51,779 bases of DNA, from positions 1 to 51,779 of the forward strand of contig JADFZL010000029.1 of assembly GCA_015232575.1 (NCBI GenBank). Direction: 5' to 3'. The DNA comes from Candidatus Rifleibacteriota bacterium. Lineage in GTDB: Bacteria > Muiribacteriota > Ozemobacteria > Ozemobacterales > Ozemobacteraceae. The notes below the pieces were generated by a model that saw only the letters and a program-made list of their open reading frames with translations, had not been told where the DNA came from and made no database searches. Positions 1 to 8,061 of this stretch are shown in pieces. A program made the translations under genes and the position numbers. Numbering within the stretch: the stretch's first letter is position 1; every line of letters starts with the position of its first letter.

Positions 1-288
1 GGTCAGCTTTTCTTCTAAAATCTTTTTGTGTGAAGTAAGTTGATTTAACTGAGCTATTAGTCTGGATTTTGTTTCAACAAGTGTTTCTTCGAGTTCCCCT
101 TTTTGAGTAAGAAGCATATCTATTTTTTGACGCAGGGTTGAGTCAGTTGAAAAAAGTTTTTTCTGCAATTCGTCTCTTTCCGTGGTAAGAAGCTCAATTT
201 CACGGCGACAAATGGTAAGCTCTTCCCTGATTTTATTGAGATTACCTAATACAGTTTTTTTTACAGAGCTTGCAAAACTATTGTCCAT
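1..288 (-). CDS. Coiled-coil protein, C-terminus cut by window edge
   Basis: The reading frame starts with ATG at 288 and runs open for 96 codons to the left edge, so only the N-terminus is visible. A purine-rich Shine-Dalgarno (GAAGGA) lies just upstream. The translation is rich in E, K, L and Q with heptad-like spacing, a continuous coiled coil without a membrane segment. Its opening (NLNKIREELTICRREIELL) resembles the opening of the next minus-strand gene (493-867), so the two look like paralogues. Coiled-coil proteins of unknown function are common near mamK in non-alphaproteobacterial magnetosome clusters. Function unknown. Confidence 0.7.
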   Translation of the reverse strand, partial: MDNSFASSVKKTVLGNLNKIREELTICRREIELLTTERDELQKKLFSTDSTLRQKIDMLLTQKGELEETLVETKSRLIAQLNQLTSHKKILEEKLT

Positions 289-419
289 TTTTCCTTCTTT
301 TTGAGTAGCAACATTAAAGACAACTAGACCCATTATAAAGAGCCTGACCAGAGATCAACAATTGTTCTTCATTTATATCTTTCCTGAGGAGATTTGTCAA
401 ACTCTATTAATAAAAAAGC

Positions 420-474
420 ATTATATGCACAACGGCACACAATTACCCTTTGCAGCAGGATATTGTGTGCCGTT
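420..474. repeat. 13-bp perfect inverted repeat next to a TATAAT box
   Basis: AACGGCACACAAT (431-443) and ATTGTGTGCCGTT (462-474) are exact reverse complements separated by 18 bases. Immediately to the left, positions 420-425 read TATAAT on the minus strand, a possible -10 box for the gene starting at 288. The hairpin also lies 19 bases beyond the stop of the minus-strand gene 493-867. It could be an operator, a terminator with a displaced T-run, or an mRNA end-stabilising hairpin. Confidence 0.55.
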
Positions 475-492
475 TAACGGGAACTGAACCTT

Positions 493-867
493 TCAGGCTG
501 AAGCTACGAGATGGCTTTCGTCATTCAGAATCCAGCGGGCAGCTTCGGTTTTTGCTTTCTCAAAGAACTTTTCAAAGTTTATTCCTGGAATGTGCTCTGG
601 TTCAATCTTGATGCGGATATCTTCCAGAACTTTTTCCAATTCCAGAGCCTTTTTTTCTTGAATTTTCCTTACTTCGATTTGTGCGGTAAGATCTCTCCGG
701 AGGCTTTCCAGCTCTCCTGTGGCTGCCTGATATTTGTCACGGAAATTGTCTCTGTCAGCAGAAAGGCTGGCGATTTCCTGCTTGCAGGCAAGCAAATCCT
801 CTCTCATTCGCTTAATTCCTGCTAAAATATTGTCTTTATCAAGAATTGCAGGTATTTCATTTTGCAT
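493..867 (-). CDS. Small coiled-coil protein
   Basis: About 124 residues. The frame is open from a GTG at 891, but AAGGGAG lies between that GTG and the ATG at 867, so I prefer 867. Residues 10-85 form a predicted coiled coil (heptads rich in L, E, K and R). The C-terminal part (IKIEPEHIPGINFEKFFEKA) looks like a short folded tail. There is no signal peptide or membrane segment. It is transcribed away from the coiled-coil gene at 1084, leaving a shared upstream region of about 200 bases. It resembles the partial gene at the left edge. Function unknown; a scaffold or cytoskeletal accessory role is a guess from context. Confidence 0.7.
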   Translation of the reverse strand: MQNEIPAILDKDNILAGIKRMREDLLACKQEIASLSADRDNFRDKYQAATGELESLRRDLTAQIEVRKIQEKKALELEKVLEDIRIKIEPEHIPGINFEKFFEKAKTEAARWILNDESHLVASA

Positions 868-1026
868 TTGATTCTGATCTCCCTTGTTCACAAATTTGAT
901 TTACTTTATTTTATCGGCAAAATTAAAACGGCAATATACAGATTTTCCAAAAATAATATCCAAATCGCGAAATTTATACTAAATTAAACTCAATACATTT
1001 CCGAAGGACAGCAGGAAGAAAAAATC

Positions 1027-1056
1027 TTGCGTTATTAGTACTATATCAGGTAGTAT
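1027..1056 (+). promoter_or_regulatory. Possible promoter for the coiled-coil/HEAT operon
   Basis: TTGCGT (1027-1032), an 18-base spacer and TAGTAT (1051-1056) precede the gene at 1084, which has the ribosome site AGGAG. The -10 region overlaps a small inverted repeat, TACTA...TAGTA. Pattern match by eye only. Confidence 0.35.
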
Positions 1057-1083
1057 TATTCACACAAGATCAGGAGAATTCTT

Positions 1084-1692
1084 ATGACAGAAAATAGTGA
1101 AGTTGTTCCAAAAATGCCTTCTTCCGATAAAATAAATATTATTAAAAGAATTAAAGAAATGAAGGATGAGCTGGATGCTCTGGAAGAAGAATCCAAGGTC
1201 CTTGAAGCCAGTAAAATGTCTGCGCAGAAAGAACTTGATAGACTGAAAGGTGAAAATTCTGACCTGCAGATTATTAAAGCAAGTCGGAGTAAAGACTTTC
1301 AGGCGTGTCAGGATTATGAAAGGGAAGTCTATTTTCTTGAAGACGAGAAAAAGAATTTAAATAAAAGAATAGTCGGGTTAAACACTGAAATCAGAGAAAG
1401 CTCAACATACATCGAAGATTTGAAAACTCGGCTTATCGAAAAAAATGATACAAAGGATTTAATTTACAGTAAAATCAGATGGTTGAAGAACAATGAAAAG
1501 CGCTTGATAAGTGAAATTCAAAGTCAGAAAGCCTCGTTTCAAAATTTGCAGGAGGAATTAGTGTTGCTGATGAACAAAAAAGAAGTTATAGTTGATAACC
1601 TCAATTCCATGAAAAACAAAGAGTTTGTTCTGGGAAATATCTACCAGTCACTCAAAGAAGTGTTGATGGTCTCCCGCAGCCTGACAGCATGA
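1084..1692 (+). CDS. Coiled-coil protein, magnetosome-associated family
   Basis: A protein of 202 residues, almost wholly coiled coil, with no signal peptide or membrane segment. ATG at 1084 has AGGAG six bases upstream. It shares with the next gene the segment EVYFL followed by an acidic/basic stretch (YEREVYFLEDEKK here, LEKEVYFLTEERK there), so the two are tandem paralogues. It is first in a likely plus-strand operon with the genes at 1727, 2389 and 4357. Coiled-coil proteins near mamK are known in deltaproteobacterial and Nitrospirota clusters (some Mad proteins), but I cannot assign a specific Mad name. Proposed role: cytoplasmic filament or scaffold protein. Confidence 0.75.
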   Translation: MTENSEVVPKMPSSDKINIIKRIKEMKDELDALEEESKVLEASKMSAQKELDRLKGENSDLQIIKASRSKDFQACQDYEREVYFLEDEKKNLNKRIVGLNTEIRESSTYIEDLKTRLIEKNDTKDLIYSKIRWLKNNEKRLISEIQSQKASFQNLQEELVLLMNKKEVIVDNLNSMKNKEFVLGNIYQSLKEVLMVSRSLTA

Positions 1693-1726
1693 CAGATTTA
1701 TAGATGACTAACGAGAGCTCAAAAAT

Positions 1727-2329
1727 ATGAATGAAACAACAGAATCTAAAATTGATGCCGGAAAAAGCGCTTTTGCAAAAATAAACGAGCTTCGTAAGCT
1801 CTTGTTTGCTGCCCAGAAGTTAAAACAAACACTCGAATCTGATCTGGATACGACCAACTCCAAAGCCTCTCAATTACAGGATGAAAATGCTAAATTGAAG
1901 GCGGAACTTGGTATTATTCAGGAAGGTGCCCAAAAATGGGCCGATCTTGAAAAAGAAGTTTATTTCCTGACTGAAGAGCGAAAAGTCTCTCACCAGAAGA
2001 TTCGTTCTTTATTAGTGGAACTGAAAAATTCTAAAAGCAAGATTGCAGAACTTGAACAGAACCTCGCACAGGAAGAAAAAGCACTTAGAGACCTTCAAAC
2101 AGAACTGGAGAGCCAGGAAAAGATTGATTATTTCCACATGAAGCGTGAGAAGGATGAACTTGATTCTAAAATTGATCAGGTAAAGCAGGAAATTGATGAG
2201 CTTACCAGTGAAATCAAAGCAACCGAAGCGCGCATTGACGAGCTCAAAGATGTTGAAACAACTCTTCAGGAAGTATTTGAAGCTTTGTCGAGCACTATAT
2301 ATACAGGAAAATCCGGTTTTTACGGTTAA
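1727..2329 (+). CDS. Coiled-coil protein, paralogue of preceding gene
   Basis: A protein of 200 residues, predicted coiled coil over residues 15-190. It aligns by eye with the preceding gene through the shared LEKEVYFLTEERK region and the following heptads. ATG at 1727 is preceded by a weak ribosome site (CGAGAG); the gap to the upstream gene is 34 bases. The C-terminus (STIYTGKSGFYG) is short and non-coiled. No catalytic motif is visible. Likely cotranscribed with its neighbours and possibly forming hetero-oligomers with the first coil protein. Confidence 0.75.
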   Translation: MNETTESKIDAGKSAFAKINELRKLLFAAQKLKQTLESDLDTTNSKASQLQDENAKLKAELGIIQEGAQKWADLEKEVYFLTEERKVSHQKIRSLLVELKNSKSKIAELEQNLAQEEKALRDLQTELESQEKIDYFHMKREKDELDSKIDQVKQEIDELTSEIKATEARIDELKDVETTLQEVFEALSSTIYTGKSGFYG

Positions 2330-2388
2330 AGAGAGTTGTTTTCGGGCGTTCAGTTTTGTAAGATGTTTTTTCAGAAAGGATTTCAGTA

Positions 2389-4350
2389 ATGGCAGAAAAA
2401 AAAGGCAGCTCCATATTTGATTTCATTGAAAATTTGGCAAAAACGGCTGCAAAAGCAGATGAATACGCTGAATATATTGTTAATACAGCATTAGGGAAAA
2501 AAAGCTCTTCTAAAGAGAAAGGAAAGAATTCTCCTAAGAGTGAGTCTTTATTGCAGAATTTATCAAACAAAGCAGTTAAAGCTGACGAAGTTTCAATCGG
2601 ATCAATAAAAAGAGTAAAAAATTTTACAGTTGGAACAATTCAGCGAATTGGAAGCGCCGGAATTGGCGCAATAAAAAAAATCACTGGAGTTTTCAGCTTC
2701 AATTCATCTAAAAAGAATGACGTTGCGAAAGATACTTCCCCTGATAAGCAAAAAGAACAGCCCAAAAAAGAGAATACATCCGTTCAGACAAAGCCATCAA
2801 TATCTTCCAGTCAGCCAGTCAGCTCGAAGAATGTTGTTTCAGCGGACAGTGAAGCTTCCAGGACAATAAATGGTTCAAGCCAGCAATTGCACGACAAAAT
2901 TGTCGAGTCGGTGCAGAAAGTCGCGCAGAACAGTAACGCCGAACTGGAAAAGAAAATTAATATTCTGGACGAAAAGATCCAAAAGGTTATTTCACTTGAA
3001 AAGGATGTCAGAAGAATTCAGGAATCGTCAGAAAAACTTACTGTAAATCAAAAAATAGAGACTGAACCATTGCCCTCTGAAAAGAAAGAGGAACCTGTAG
3101 TAGAAACAGTTGTCGGCAAAACAGATGTTTTACAAATAAACGATTCAGCCAGCAGTGAGTATTTTGAAGAAAAAACTGTTGAAGTGAAACCCGTTGAAGA
3201 GAAGGCTGCTGAAGAAAAATCAGTTGAAGAACAGCCAGGCGAAAACAGCCATTGTGAGCCCGATAACTCTGTTGTACAAAAAACCGCTGATCAGGTTTTG
3301 CCAGCAATGACCGAACCGGAAAATAAACCGGAAAACAAATCTTCCGAAAATGATCATTCACCTAAGGTTCCGGATGCAGTAAACACAAAAAAAAACAGAA
3401 CTCCGGAAGAAATCATTCCAAAAGAAGATGAAAAGCCATCAGAGGCAGTAAAGAACAATGATGCCCCTTTCATAATCGTTGATAAAGAGCCTGTTTTCAA
3501 GATCAGGGATATGGAAGAAACTCATAAAATTGATCAAAAATCTTCTGAAGCAATGCCCAAGCCTCACAGAGTGGCTGAAAAATCTGAACCGGTGCTTCAT
3601 GATCCAGTTAAAGAGCTTGAAGACAAGCTCAGAAGAGTCGATTTCAAGAACAACGCTGAAAAGTTTACTTTTATTCAGGCCATCAGTGATTTGAAGGATG
3701 ACAACAACGATATCAAGTCTCAGGCTGCAGAAAAGCTTGGCGCTCTGGGTAAAACTGAAGCTGTTCCATACTTGATTCAGGCATTAATCGACAACCAGGA
3801 CGGAACCAGCGAGTTGCTTGAAGTGCTTTCAGATACAATTGTAAAACTTAAGAGCGTTGATTCATGCGATAAACTTATTTCAGCTATTGAAAAAGTGCCG
3901 GTCAGAAACAAACTTATCATTTTGAATATTTTGGCGCATTTTGACAGCGAGCTTGTTGAAAAAACGATAATAAGCTGTATCTGTGATGAAGACAAAGACA
4001 TCCAGAGACGTGCAATTTCAATTGCTTCATGGAAATTACCTGAAGCTGCGCTTCCTACAATAATTAAAGTATATTTTGAAACAGGCAATTTACTCGTCGA
4101 AAGAAGTTGTATTGAGGCTTTTACAAGCTTTGAGCAGAAGCTTCTTATTAATGAATTTATTTTCAGATTGCAATCTGAGGATGAAACAGATAAAGTCAAA
4201 GCAGACAAGGCTTTACATCACCTGACCGGAAAAAATTTCGGAATGAGCAGTGCTACTACATTGTCTGAACGAGAGAATGTAGTACGCTTGTGGCTGAAAT
4301 GGTGGGAAGCCGAAGGTATTGAAAGCGCCGAAAATGCAGGAAAGCATTGA
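2389..4350 (+). CDS. HEAT-repeat protein with long acidic linker
   Basis: A protein of 653 residues. Residues 1-110 hold two helical segments rich in A, K and G (for example SIFDFIENLAKTAAKADEY). Residues 110-400 are a low-complexity Glu/Lys/Pro/Ser linker with repeated VE(E)K units. Residues 405-640 carry HEAT-type helical repeats (LGALGKTEAVPYLIQALID is the clearest unit). ATG at 2389 follows AAGG. There is no signal peptide, so it is probably cytoplasmic. HEAT repeats serve protein binding, so an adaptor between a cytoskeletal element and another partner is plausible. The gene ends six bases before the next start, indicating coupling. Confidence 0.75.
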   Translation: MAEKKGSSIFDFIENLAKTAAKADEYAEYIVNTALGKKSSSKEKGKNSPKSESLLQNLSNKAVKADEVSIGSIKRVKNFTVGTIQRIGSAGIGAIKKITGVFSFNSSKKNDVAKDTSPDKQKEQPKKENTSVQTKPSISSSQPVSSKNVVSADSEASRTINGSSQQLHDKIVESVQKVAQNSNAELEKKINILDEKIQKVISLEKDVRRIQESSEKLTVNQKIETEPLPSEKKEEPVVETVVGKTDVLQINDSASSEYFEEKTVEVKPVEEKAAEEKSVEEQPGENSHCEPDNSVVQKTADQVLPAMTEPENKPENKSSENDHSPKVPDAVNTKKNRTPEEIIPKEDEKPSEAVKNNDAPFIIVDKEPVFKIRDMEETHKIDQKSSEAMPKPHRVAEKSEPVLHDPVKELEDKLRRVDFKNNAEKFTFIQAISDLKDDNNDIKSQAAEKLGALGKTEAVPYLIQALIDNQDGTSELLEVLSDTIVKLKSVDSCDKLISAIEKVPVRNKLIILNILAHFDSELVEKTIISCICDEDKDIQRRAISIASWKLPEAALPTIIKVYFETGNLLVERSCIEAFTSFEQKLLINEFIFRLQSEDETDKVKADKALHHLTGKNFGMSSATTLSERENVVRLWLKWWEAEGIESAENAGKH

Positions 4351-4356
4351 TTACTG

Positions 4357-5484
4357 ATGTCTGGAACATCTAAAAGTCAGCTTCCTGAAAGCATTTCCGA
4401 TCAGATCATGGAAATGCTTACTTCTAAAATTTCCGAAAAAGAACTTTATTATCAGAAATATCCAACTCAGATTCCTTCTGTTGAAATGATTCCGGTTATT
4501 ATTCAGGGGGCGAGCCGGGATTGTTCTCTTATTGCCGGTGGAGCGTCGATTATTCCAGGATTGATTGGAGTAATAACGGCTGTTCCGGTAATTGCAAAGG
4601 TCTTTCAAATACAGGTTGGAATGATTTGCGACATCTATGCTGCTTACCTGGGACATCGTTCCGGTAAAAAGTTTTACATCCCTTCCGGACTTATTCTTGC
4701 CATGCTTGGACATGATTGCGGGGCTGTGGCTTCGGGATATTTAGCCAAGTGGGTTGCTAACCGAGGCGTTGAAGCTATGTCCGAAGAAGTTGCAAAGAAA
4801 ATCGTAGTGGCGCTTCTCGGAAAAGTTGTCGAACAGGGTGCAAAAACCGTTCTCAGTGGTCTGATTCCAATGATTGGATCAGTAGCCGTTGGCGGAATGG
4901 CATTTATACAAACCAGACAGATGGGGAATATGACTAATGACATGTTTTCCAAGGAACGGACAAAACTGGATCAGTTGCAGCCCACTCAGGAAAAGCCCCG
5001 GTTTTCTTCTGCGCAGAAACTTCAGCTTGAAAAGGCTAAGTTGATGATCAATCTCATGCAGATCGACGGAGAAGTCAATCAAAAGGAAAAAGACGTGTTT
5101 CTGAGTTTGATTAACCCGAAAGAACTCAGTTTCGTTTTAGAAAACATGACAACTTATCTGGAAAAGTCTTCTGGCGAGCTTTCTGTTGATTTTAATGTTA
5201 TTTCGGAAAAATTCGACGAGACCCTGCAAACGGTTTCAGATCTGATTCAACTTGGAAGAATCGACGGAAAAAAAGCCGAAGAACCTCTCAACCTTATGGA
5301 AAGATTGTATATAAAACATGTAGGTACAAAGCTTGGACTGTCGTATGAAGATATTCAGGAACTGTTTAAATCGAATCCCTTGAAATCAGATTCAAATCTT
5401 GCAGTAGCGCATGATTGTGAAAAACAAGCCGATGACATTGATCTGCAAGAGGGGAAACAGGAAGCGCTCGTGTTTACTCAGTAA
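4357..5484 (+). CDS. EcsC-like membrane-associated protein with TerB-like C-terminus
   Basis: A protein of 375 residues. Residues 50-200 are hydrophobic and Gly/Ala-rich in the pattern of EcsC/DUF697-type proteins (GGASIIPGLIGVITAVPVIA, later IPMIGSVAVGGMAF). Residues 225-350 resemble a TerB/tellurite-resistance-like helical domain (KAKLMINLMQIDGEVNQKEK). The start lies six bases after the HEAT-protein stop. EcsC proteins are membrane-associated with poorly defined function. A second EcsC protein follows on the opposite strand (6189-7124). Last gene of the first plus-strand operon. The domain call is by pattern only. Confidence 0.6.
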   Translation: MSGTSKSQLPESISDQIMEMLTSKISEKELYYQKYPTQIPSVEMIPVIIQGASRDCSLIAGGASIIPGLIGVITAVPVIAKVFQIQVGMICDIYAAYLGHRSGKKFYIPSGLILAMLGHDCGAVASGYLAKWVANRGVEAMSEEVAKKIVVALLGKVVEQGAKTVLSGLIPMIGSVAVGGMAFIQTRQMGNMTNDMFSKERTKLDQLQPTQEKPRFSSAQKLQLEKAKLMINLMQIDGEVNQKEKDVFLSLINPKELSFVLENMTTYLEKSSGELSVDFNVISEKFDETLQTVSDLIQLGRIDGKKAEEPLNLMERLYIKHVGTKLGLSYEDIQELFKSNPLKSDSNLAVAHDCEKQADDIDLQEGKQEALVFTQ

Positions 5485-5488
5485 GACT

Positions 5489-5770
5489 CTAAACAGGTTT
5501 CAGCTCAAATGCCTTCCCACCCTCAACTTCTCTTACCAAATATACGATAATACTGTCTTCAACAATCTGGTACACAATTTTATAACTTTTAACGCGAACC
5601 TTGAAAAAACGCTTCCATTTGCCGGTCATTGCAATGCCCTGATGGAGGTCGCTTGAAAGAAGCTGAAGCTCCTGTCTGACCTTGGCTTCTATTAATTTGT
5701 CTTTTTGTGCAAGTTCTTTATATTGGCTTGCAGCACTTGGATGAAAGTAAAGTTTATATTTTGTCAGCAT
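5489..5770 (-). CDS. RelE/ParE-type toxin
   Basis: About 93 residues from the ATG at 5770; the open frame reaches further upstream but overlaps the antitoxin more heavily. The pattern is typical of the RelE/ParE superfamily: an N-terminal strand (YKLYFHPSA), two helices, then the central KWKRFFKVRVKSYKIVYQI strands and a C-terminal VYLVREV strand. Such toxins are small basic proteins that cleave ribosome-bound mRNA or poison gyrase; which target applies here cannot be told. Its 5' end overlaps the antitoxin by 17 bases, the usual antitoxin-first arrangement. Convergent with the gene ending at 5484. Confidence 0.75.
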   Translation of the reverse strand: MLTKYKLYFHPSAASQYKELAQKDKLIEAKVRQELQLLSSDLHQGIAMTGKWKRFFKVRVKSYKIVYQIVEDSIIVYLVREVEGGKAFELKPV

Positions 5771-5999
5771 CATTGAAAACCTTTTCAGCATCAATAAAAT
5801 TCTTTCCGTCGTCTACCAGAAGAGATACCTTCATGCCATCTTCCTGATCAGCAAGGTATTCATGAATGTCGATATTGGACGCAAATTTGCGAATCAATTC
5901 TGAAACTACCGAGGACATTGACTTTCCATTGATTTCTGCAAATGCTTTCAACATTTCGTGGTCGCTTTCAGGAATGCGCAGCGTTACTTTGTACATCAT
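5754..5999 (-). CDS. Ribbon-helix-helix antitoxin
   Basis: A protein of 81 residues. The N-terminus MYKVTLRIPESDHEMLKAF, followed by KSMSSVVSELIRKF, fits a ribbon-helix-helix DNA-binding fold. The acidic C-terminus (EDGMKVSLLVDDGKN) would wrap the toxin. Two adjacent ATG codons (5999, 5996) follow a G-run ribosome site. Antitoxins of this type neutralise the toxin and repress their own promoter. The operon lies in the gap between two magnetosome-related blocks and may stabilise the region. Confidence 0.75.
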   Translation of the reverse strand: MMYKVTLRIPESDHEMLKAFAEINGKSMSSVVSELIRKFASNIDIHEYLADQEDGMKVSLLVDDGKNFIDAEKVFNDADKI

Positions 6000-6015
6000 T
6001 GCCCCCCAACTTAAA

Positions 6016-6176
6016 TTCCGTGGTTAAAAATCATCCAATTTTTGCTTTTCCGCATCAGTTCAAACTTGTTAGTATGATTCCAGCACAAAAGTACCGGTAA
6101 GCCTTATACCCAGCTAAATTCCGTGAAATTCCGTGTCCTTCCGTGGTTAAAATCCTCCAATTTTTGCTTTTCCGCA
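6016..6176. repeat. Imperfect direct repeats upstream of the toxin-antitoxin operon
   Basis: A unit of about 38 bases beginning TTCCGTGGTTAAAA and ending CAATTTTTGCTTTTCCGCA occurs at 6016-6054 and again at 6139-6176 with few differences. Between them lie shorter TTCCGTG units near 6119-6140. The stretch between the antitoxin and the EcsC gene has no gene of its own. Confidence 0.7.
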
Positions 6177-6188
6177 GTTTATACTGAA

Positions 6189-7124
6189 TCAGAACTTGAT
6201 TTCAACTACTTTCTTATTATCAATGAGCCAGCGCTCTTGAAAAGCTCTTTTCGCGGCCTTTCCTATTTCCTTGAGATACCACGCGTTTACAGAAGCTCCT
6301 ACTATGGCTCCGATTCCTGGAATACTCTGAATTGATTTGCGTTTGGCCATATTTACACTGAGCTGCCTTGCAAGGCCTCTGATTCCTAAAATGGTTGCTT
6401 CTCTGGAAATTTGCTGGGAAGCCGCGATGTTGTTCATTACTTTCCAGGTTTTGCTTCCGATGACGATTTCAATTTTTCGGAGAGCAGCTATTGCGAGAAG
6501 CTTTTCTTCAATTGAATTTGCGCCGGATGCAGCGAGAATTCCCATCATAAACTTCTCGTCTTCAATTGTTTTTACTTCATATCCGTAGCACAAACCAATT
6601 TTATAGATTGTCCGTATTGCATAAGTAATAATCGCTGGAATATCTATAGCCATTGAAAGAAAGCCACCAAGACCGACTCCAGCGCCTTCAACTGTCGCCA
6701 GGCCAATAGCCCAGTTCTGAACAGAATCTGCGAGACTGTCGCTGACGCGCATATCGAGGGTTTTCAATTCCTCAATATTAGAGATGTTTGCCTCTTTTAA
6801 AATGTCTTCATGATCAGAAAGGTGCTTTGCAATGTTGTTGGAAATTTTCAGGGCGCCCTGGATGGCTTGAGTTGGAACTATAAGCTCTACAAGCCAGGTT
6901 ATTGGCGATGTTAATGTACCAAAAAAATTCGATACAACACCAGGCTCTTCTTTTTTCCACTTTACAATTTCCCACATCTGAATTATTTCATACTCATTGG
7001 GTTTTATGCTGTTTTTGCCGTTGATTTCATCGCTTTCGTCTGCGCATGAAAAACTGAAATATTCAGCCGACTTCTGATCAATTCCGCAAATCACACATTT
7101 TTCTGATTCAAAACTGTGGGGCAT
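6189..7124 (-). CDS. EcsC family protein
   Basis: About 311 residues. Two ATG codons are available. AGGAGA is only two bases from the ATG at 7130 but eight from the one at 7124, so I choose 7124. Residues 90-240 show the EcsC pattern (GLGGFLSMAIDIPAIITYA, then YGYEV), and the C-terminus has a Gly/Ala-rich helix (IPGIGAIVGASVNAWYL). The N-terminus has CVIC, a single Cys pair. EcsC proteins associate with membranes; the biochemical role is unsettled. Monocistronic on the minus strand, downstream of the J-domain gene's terminator. Confidence 0.8.
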   Translation of the reverse strand: MPHSFESEKCVICGIDQKSAEYFSFSCADESDEINGKNSIKPNEYEIIQMWEIVKWKKEEPGVVSNFFGTLTSPITWLVELIVPTQAIQGALKISNNIAKHLSDHEDILKEANISNIEELKTLDMRVSDSLADSVQNWAIGLATVEGAGVGLGGFLSMAIDIPAIITYAIRTIYKIGLCYGYEVKTIEDEKFMMGILAASGANSIEEKLLAIAALRKIEIVIGSKTWKVMNNIAASQQISREATILGIRGLARQLSVNMAKRKSIQSIPGIGAIVGASVNAWYLKEIGKAAKRAFQERWLIDNKKVVEIKF

Positions 7125-7154
7125 TGGCATTATCTCCTAAAAAAATTATCGCCT

Positions 7155-7202
7155 AAAAAAACTTTTCTTACGTCCCATTAAAATACACCGAACGTAAGAA
7201 AA
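7155..7202 (-). terminator. Intrinsic terminator after the J-domain gene
   Basis: TTTTCTTACGT (7163-7173) pairs with ACGTAAGAAAA (7192-7202) across an 18-base loop, followed on the minus strand by seven T (complement of 7155-7161). It sits just beyond the stop of the J-domain gene. Confidence 0.65.
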
Positions 7203-7226
7203 AATCATCAAAAAAAATTGGAAAAT

Positions 7227-7877
7227 TTATGCGGCAGTACTTAATTCTCCCACATTCTGAAAGAAATCACGCAGGTAAGCGAATGCTTCCTGTATTTTCT
7301 GGAATTCCTGCTTTGCGAAATCCTGAAAACTTGATGGGAGGTTCTGGTACAAATCCGGGTGAAATTCCTTGCACTTATTTTTATATGCAGATTTGACTTC
7401 TTCGAAGGAAGCTTCTGCTGTGAGTCCAAGACGTGCGAAGAAATCTCTTGTAACATTCATAATAGGCGGTGTGATAGCCGGGATGTCTGTGTCAGAGTCA
7501 GTTGTATAGTACTCAAGTTCTTTTTCAGCTACAATTGGATACTTTACGCCTTCAACCACGCATGAGGACATAACTTTAATCTTGGTCGATTCATCAACCC
7601 GAAGAACACCGTAGGGAACAAAAAAGTTGAACGAGAAAATTCTCTTGTTGTTATCGATAAAGAAAAAGTCTGTGGATGATATAAAATCACCACGGTCATC
7701 AGCCCATTCAGGAGATACAGATCGAATGATTTGACCAGTGACAGAGTTTACAAAGAATAAAACGACAAGCGCTTTTCCTTGAACTTTGCCGAAAAACCGC
7801 AGCTTGACTTCAATATCAAGTCCTTTTGAGGCTTGCTGAACAAAATCATACTGTATTGATTTGATGGAAACATTCAT
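7227..7877 (-). CDS. Protein with C-terminal J-domain
   Basis: About 216 residues from the ATG at 7877, chosen because GGAGAA lies seven bases upstream; the open frame extends to 7919. Residues 1-145 form a beta-rich domain of unknown family (VEVKLRFFGKVQGKALVVLF type strands). Residues 150-205 are a J-domain: DFFARLGLTAEASFEEVKSA, then KEFHPDLYQNLP with the HPD tripeptide needed to stimulate DnaK ATPase. So it probably recruits Hsp70 to a client bound by the N-terminal domain. It has its own promoter (7955-7983) and terminator. Confidence 0.75.
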   Translation of the reverse strand: MNVSIKSIQYDFVQQASKGLDIEVKLRFFGKVQGKALVVLFFVNSVTGQIIRSVSPEWADDRGDFISSTDFFFIDNNKRIFSFNFFVPYGVLRVDESTKIKVMSSCVVEGVKYPIVAEKELEYYTTDSDTDIPAITPPIMNVTRDFFARLGLTAEASFEEVKSAYKNKCKEFHPDLYQNLPSSFQDFAKQEFQKIQEAFAYLRDFFQNVGELSTAA

Positions 7878-7954
7878 AATATTCTCCATTTTAGAACAGA
7901 CTTTGTAACACATCGGCATATTTCTGAAAAAGTTTAATAAAAAAACGGACTTCT

Positions 7955-7983
7955 TTTATAACACATTAATTCAAAAATAGCAA
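7955..7983 (-). promoter_or_regulatory. Promoter for the J-domain gene
   Basis: On the minus strand TTGCTA, a 17-base spacer and TATAAA, with TG one base before the -10 (extended -10). It points at the J-domain gene starting at 7877. Confidence 0.6.
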
Positions 7984-8008
7984 TAGCGATACGTGCAACT
8001 TTTAAGGG

Positions 8009-8040
8009 AAAAAAAGCCCGGAAGAGTGTCCTCTTCCGGG
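8009..8040 (-). terminator. Strong intrinsic terminator after mamK
   Basis: A perfect 10-bp stem (8017-8026 with 8031-8040, CCCGGAAGAG/CTCTTCCGGG) with a 4-base loop, followed on the minus strand by C and seven T (complement of 8009-8015). It ends the minus-strand operon 21 bases past the mamK stop. Confidence 0.93.
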
Positions 8041-8061
8041 TTGCTGAATTTCAAAACTGTA

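Noticed and set aside
5411..5656. Plus-strand frame across the end of the EcsC/TerB gene and the toxin
   Set aside because: Shadow frame; both flanking genes have family-level support.
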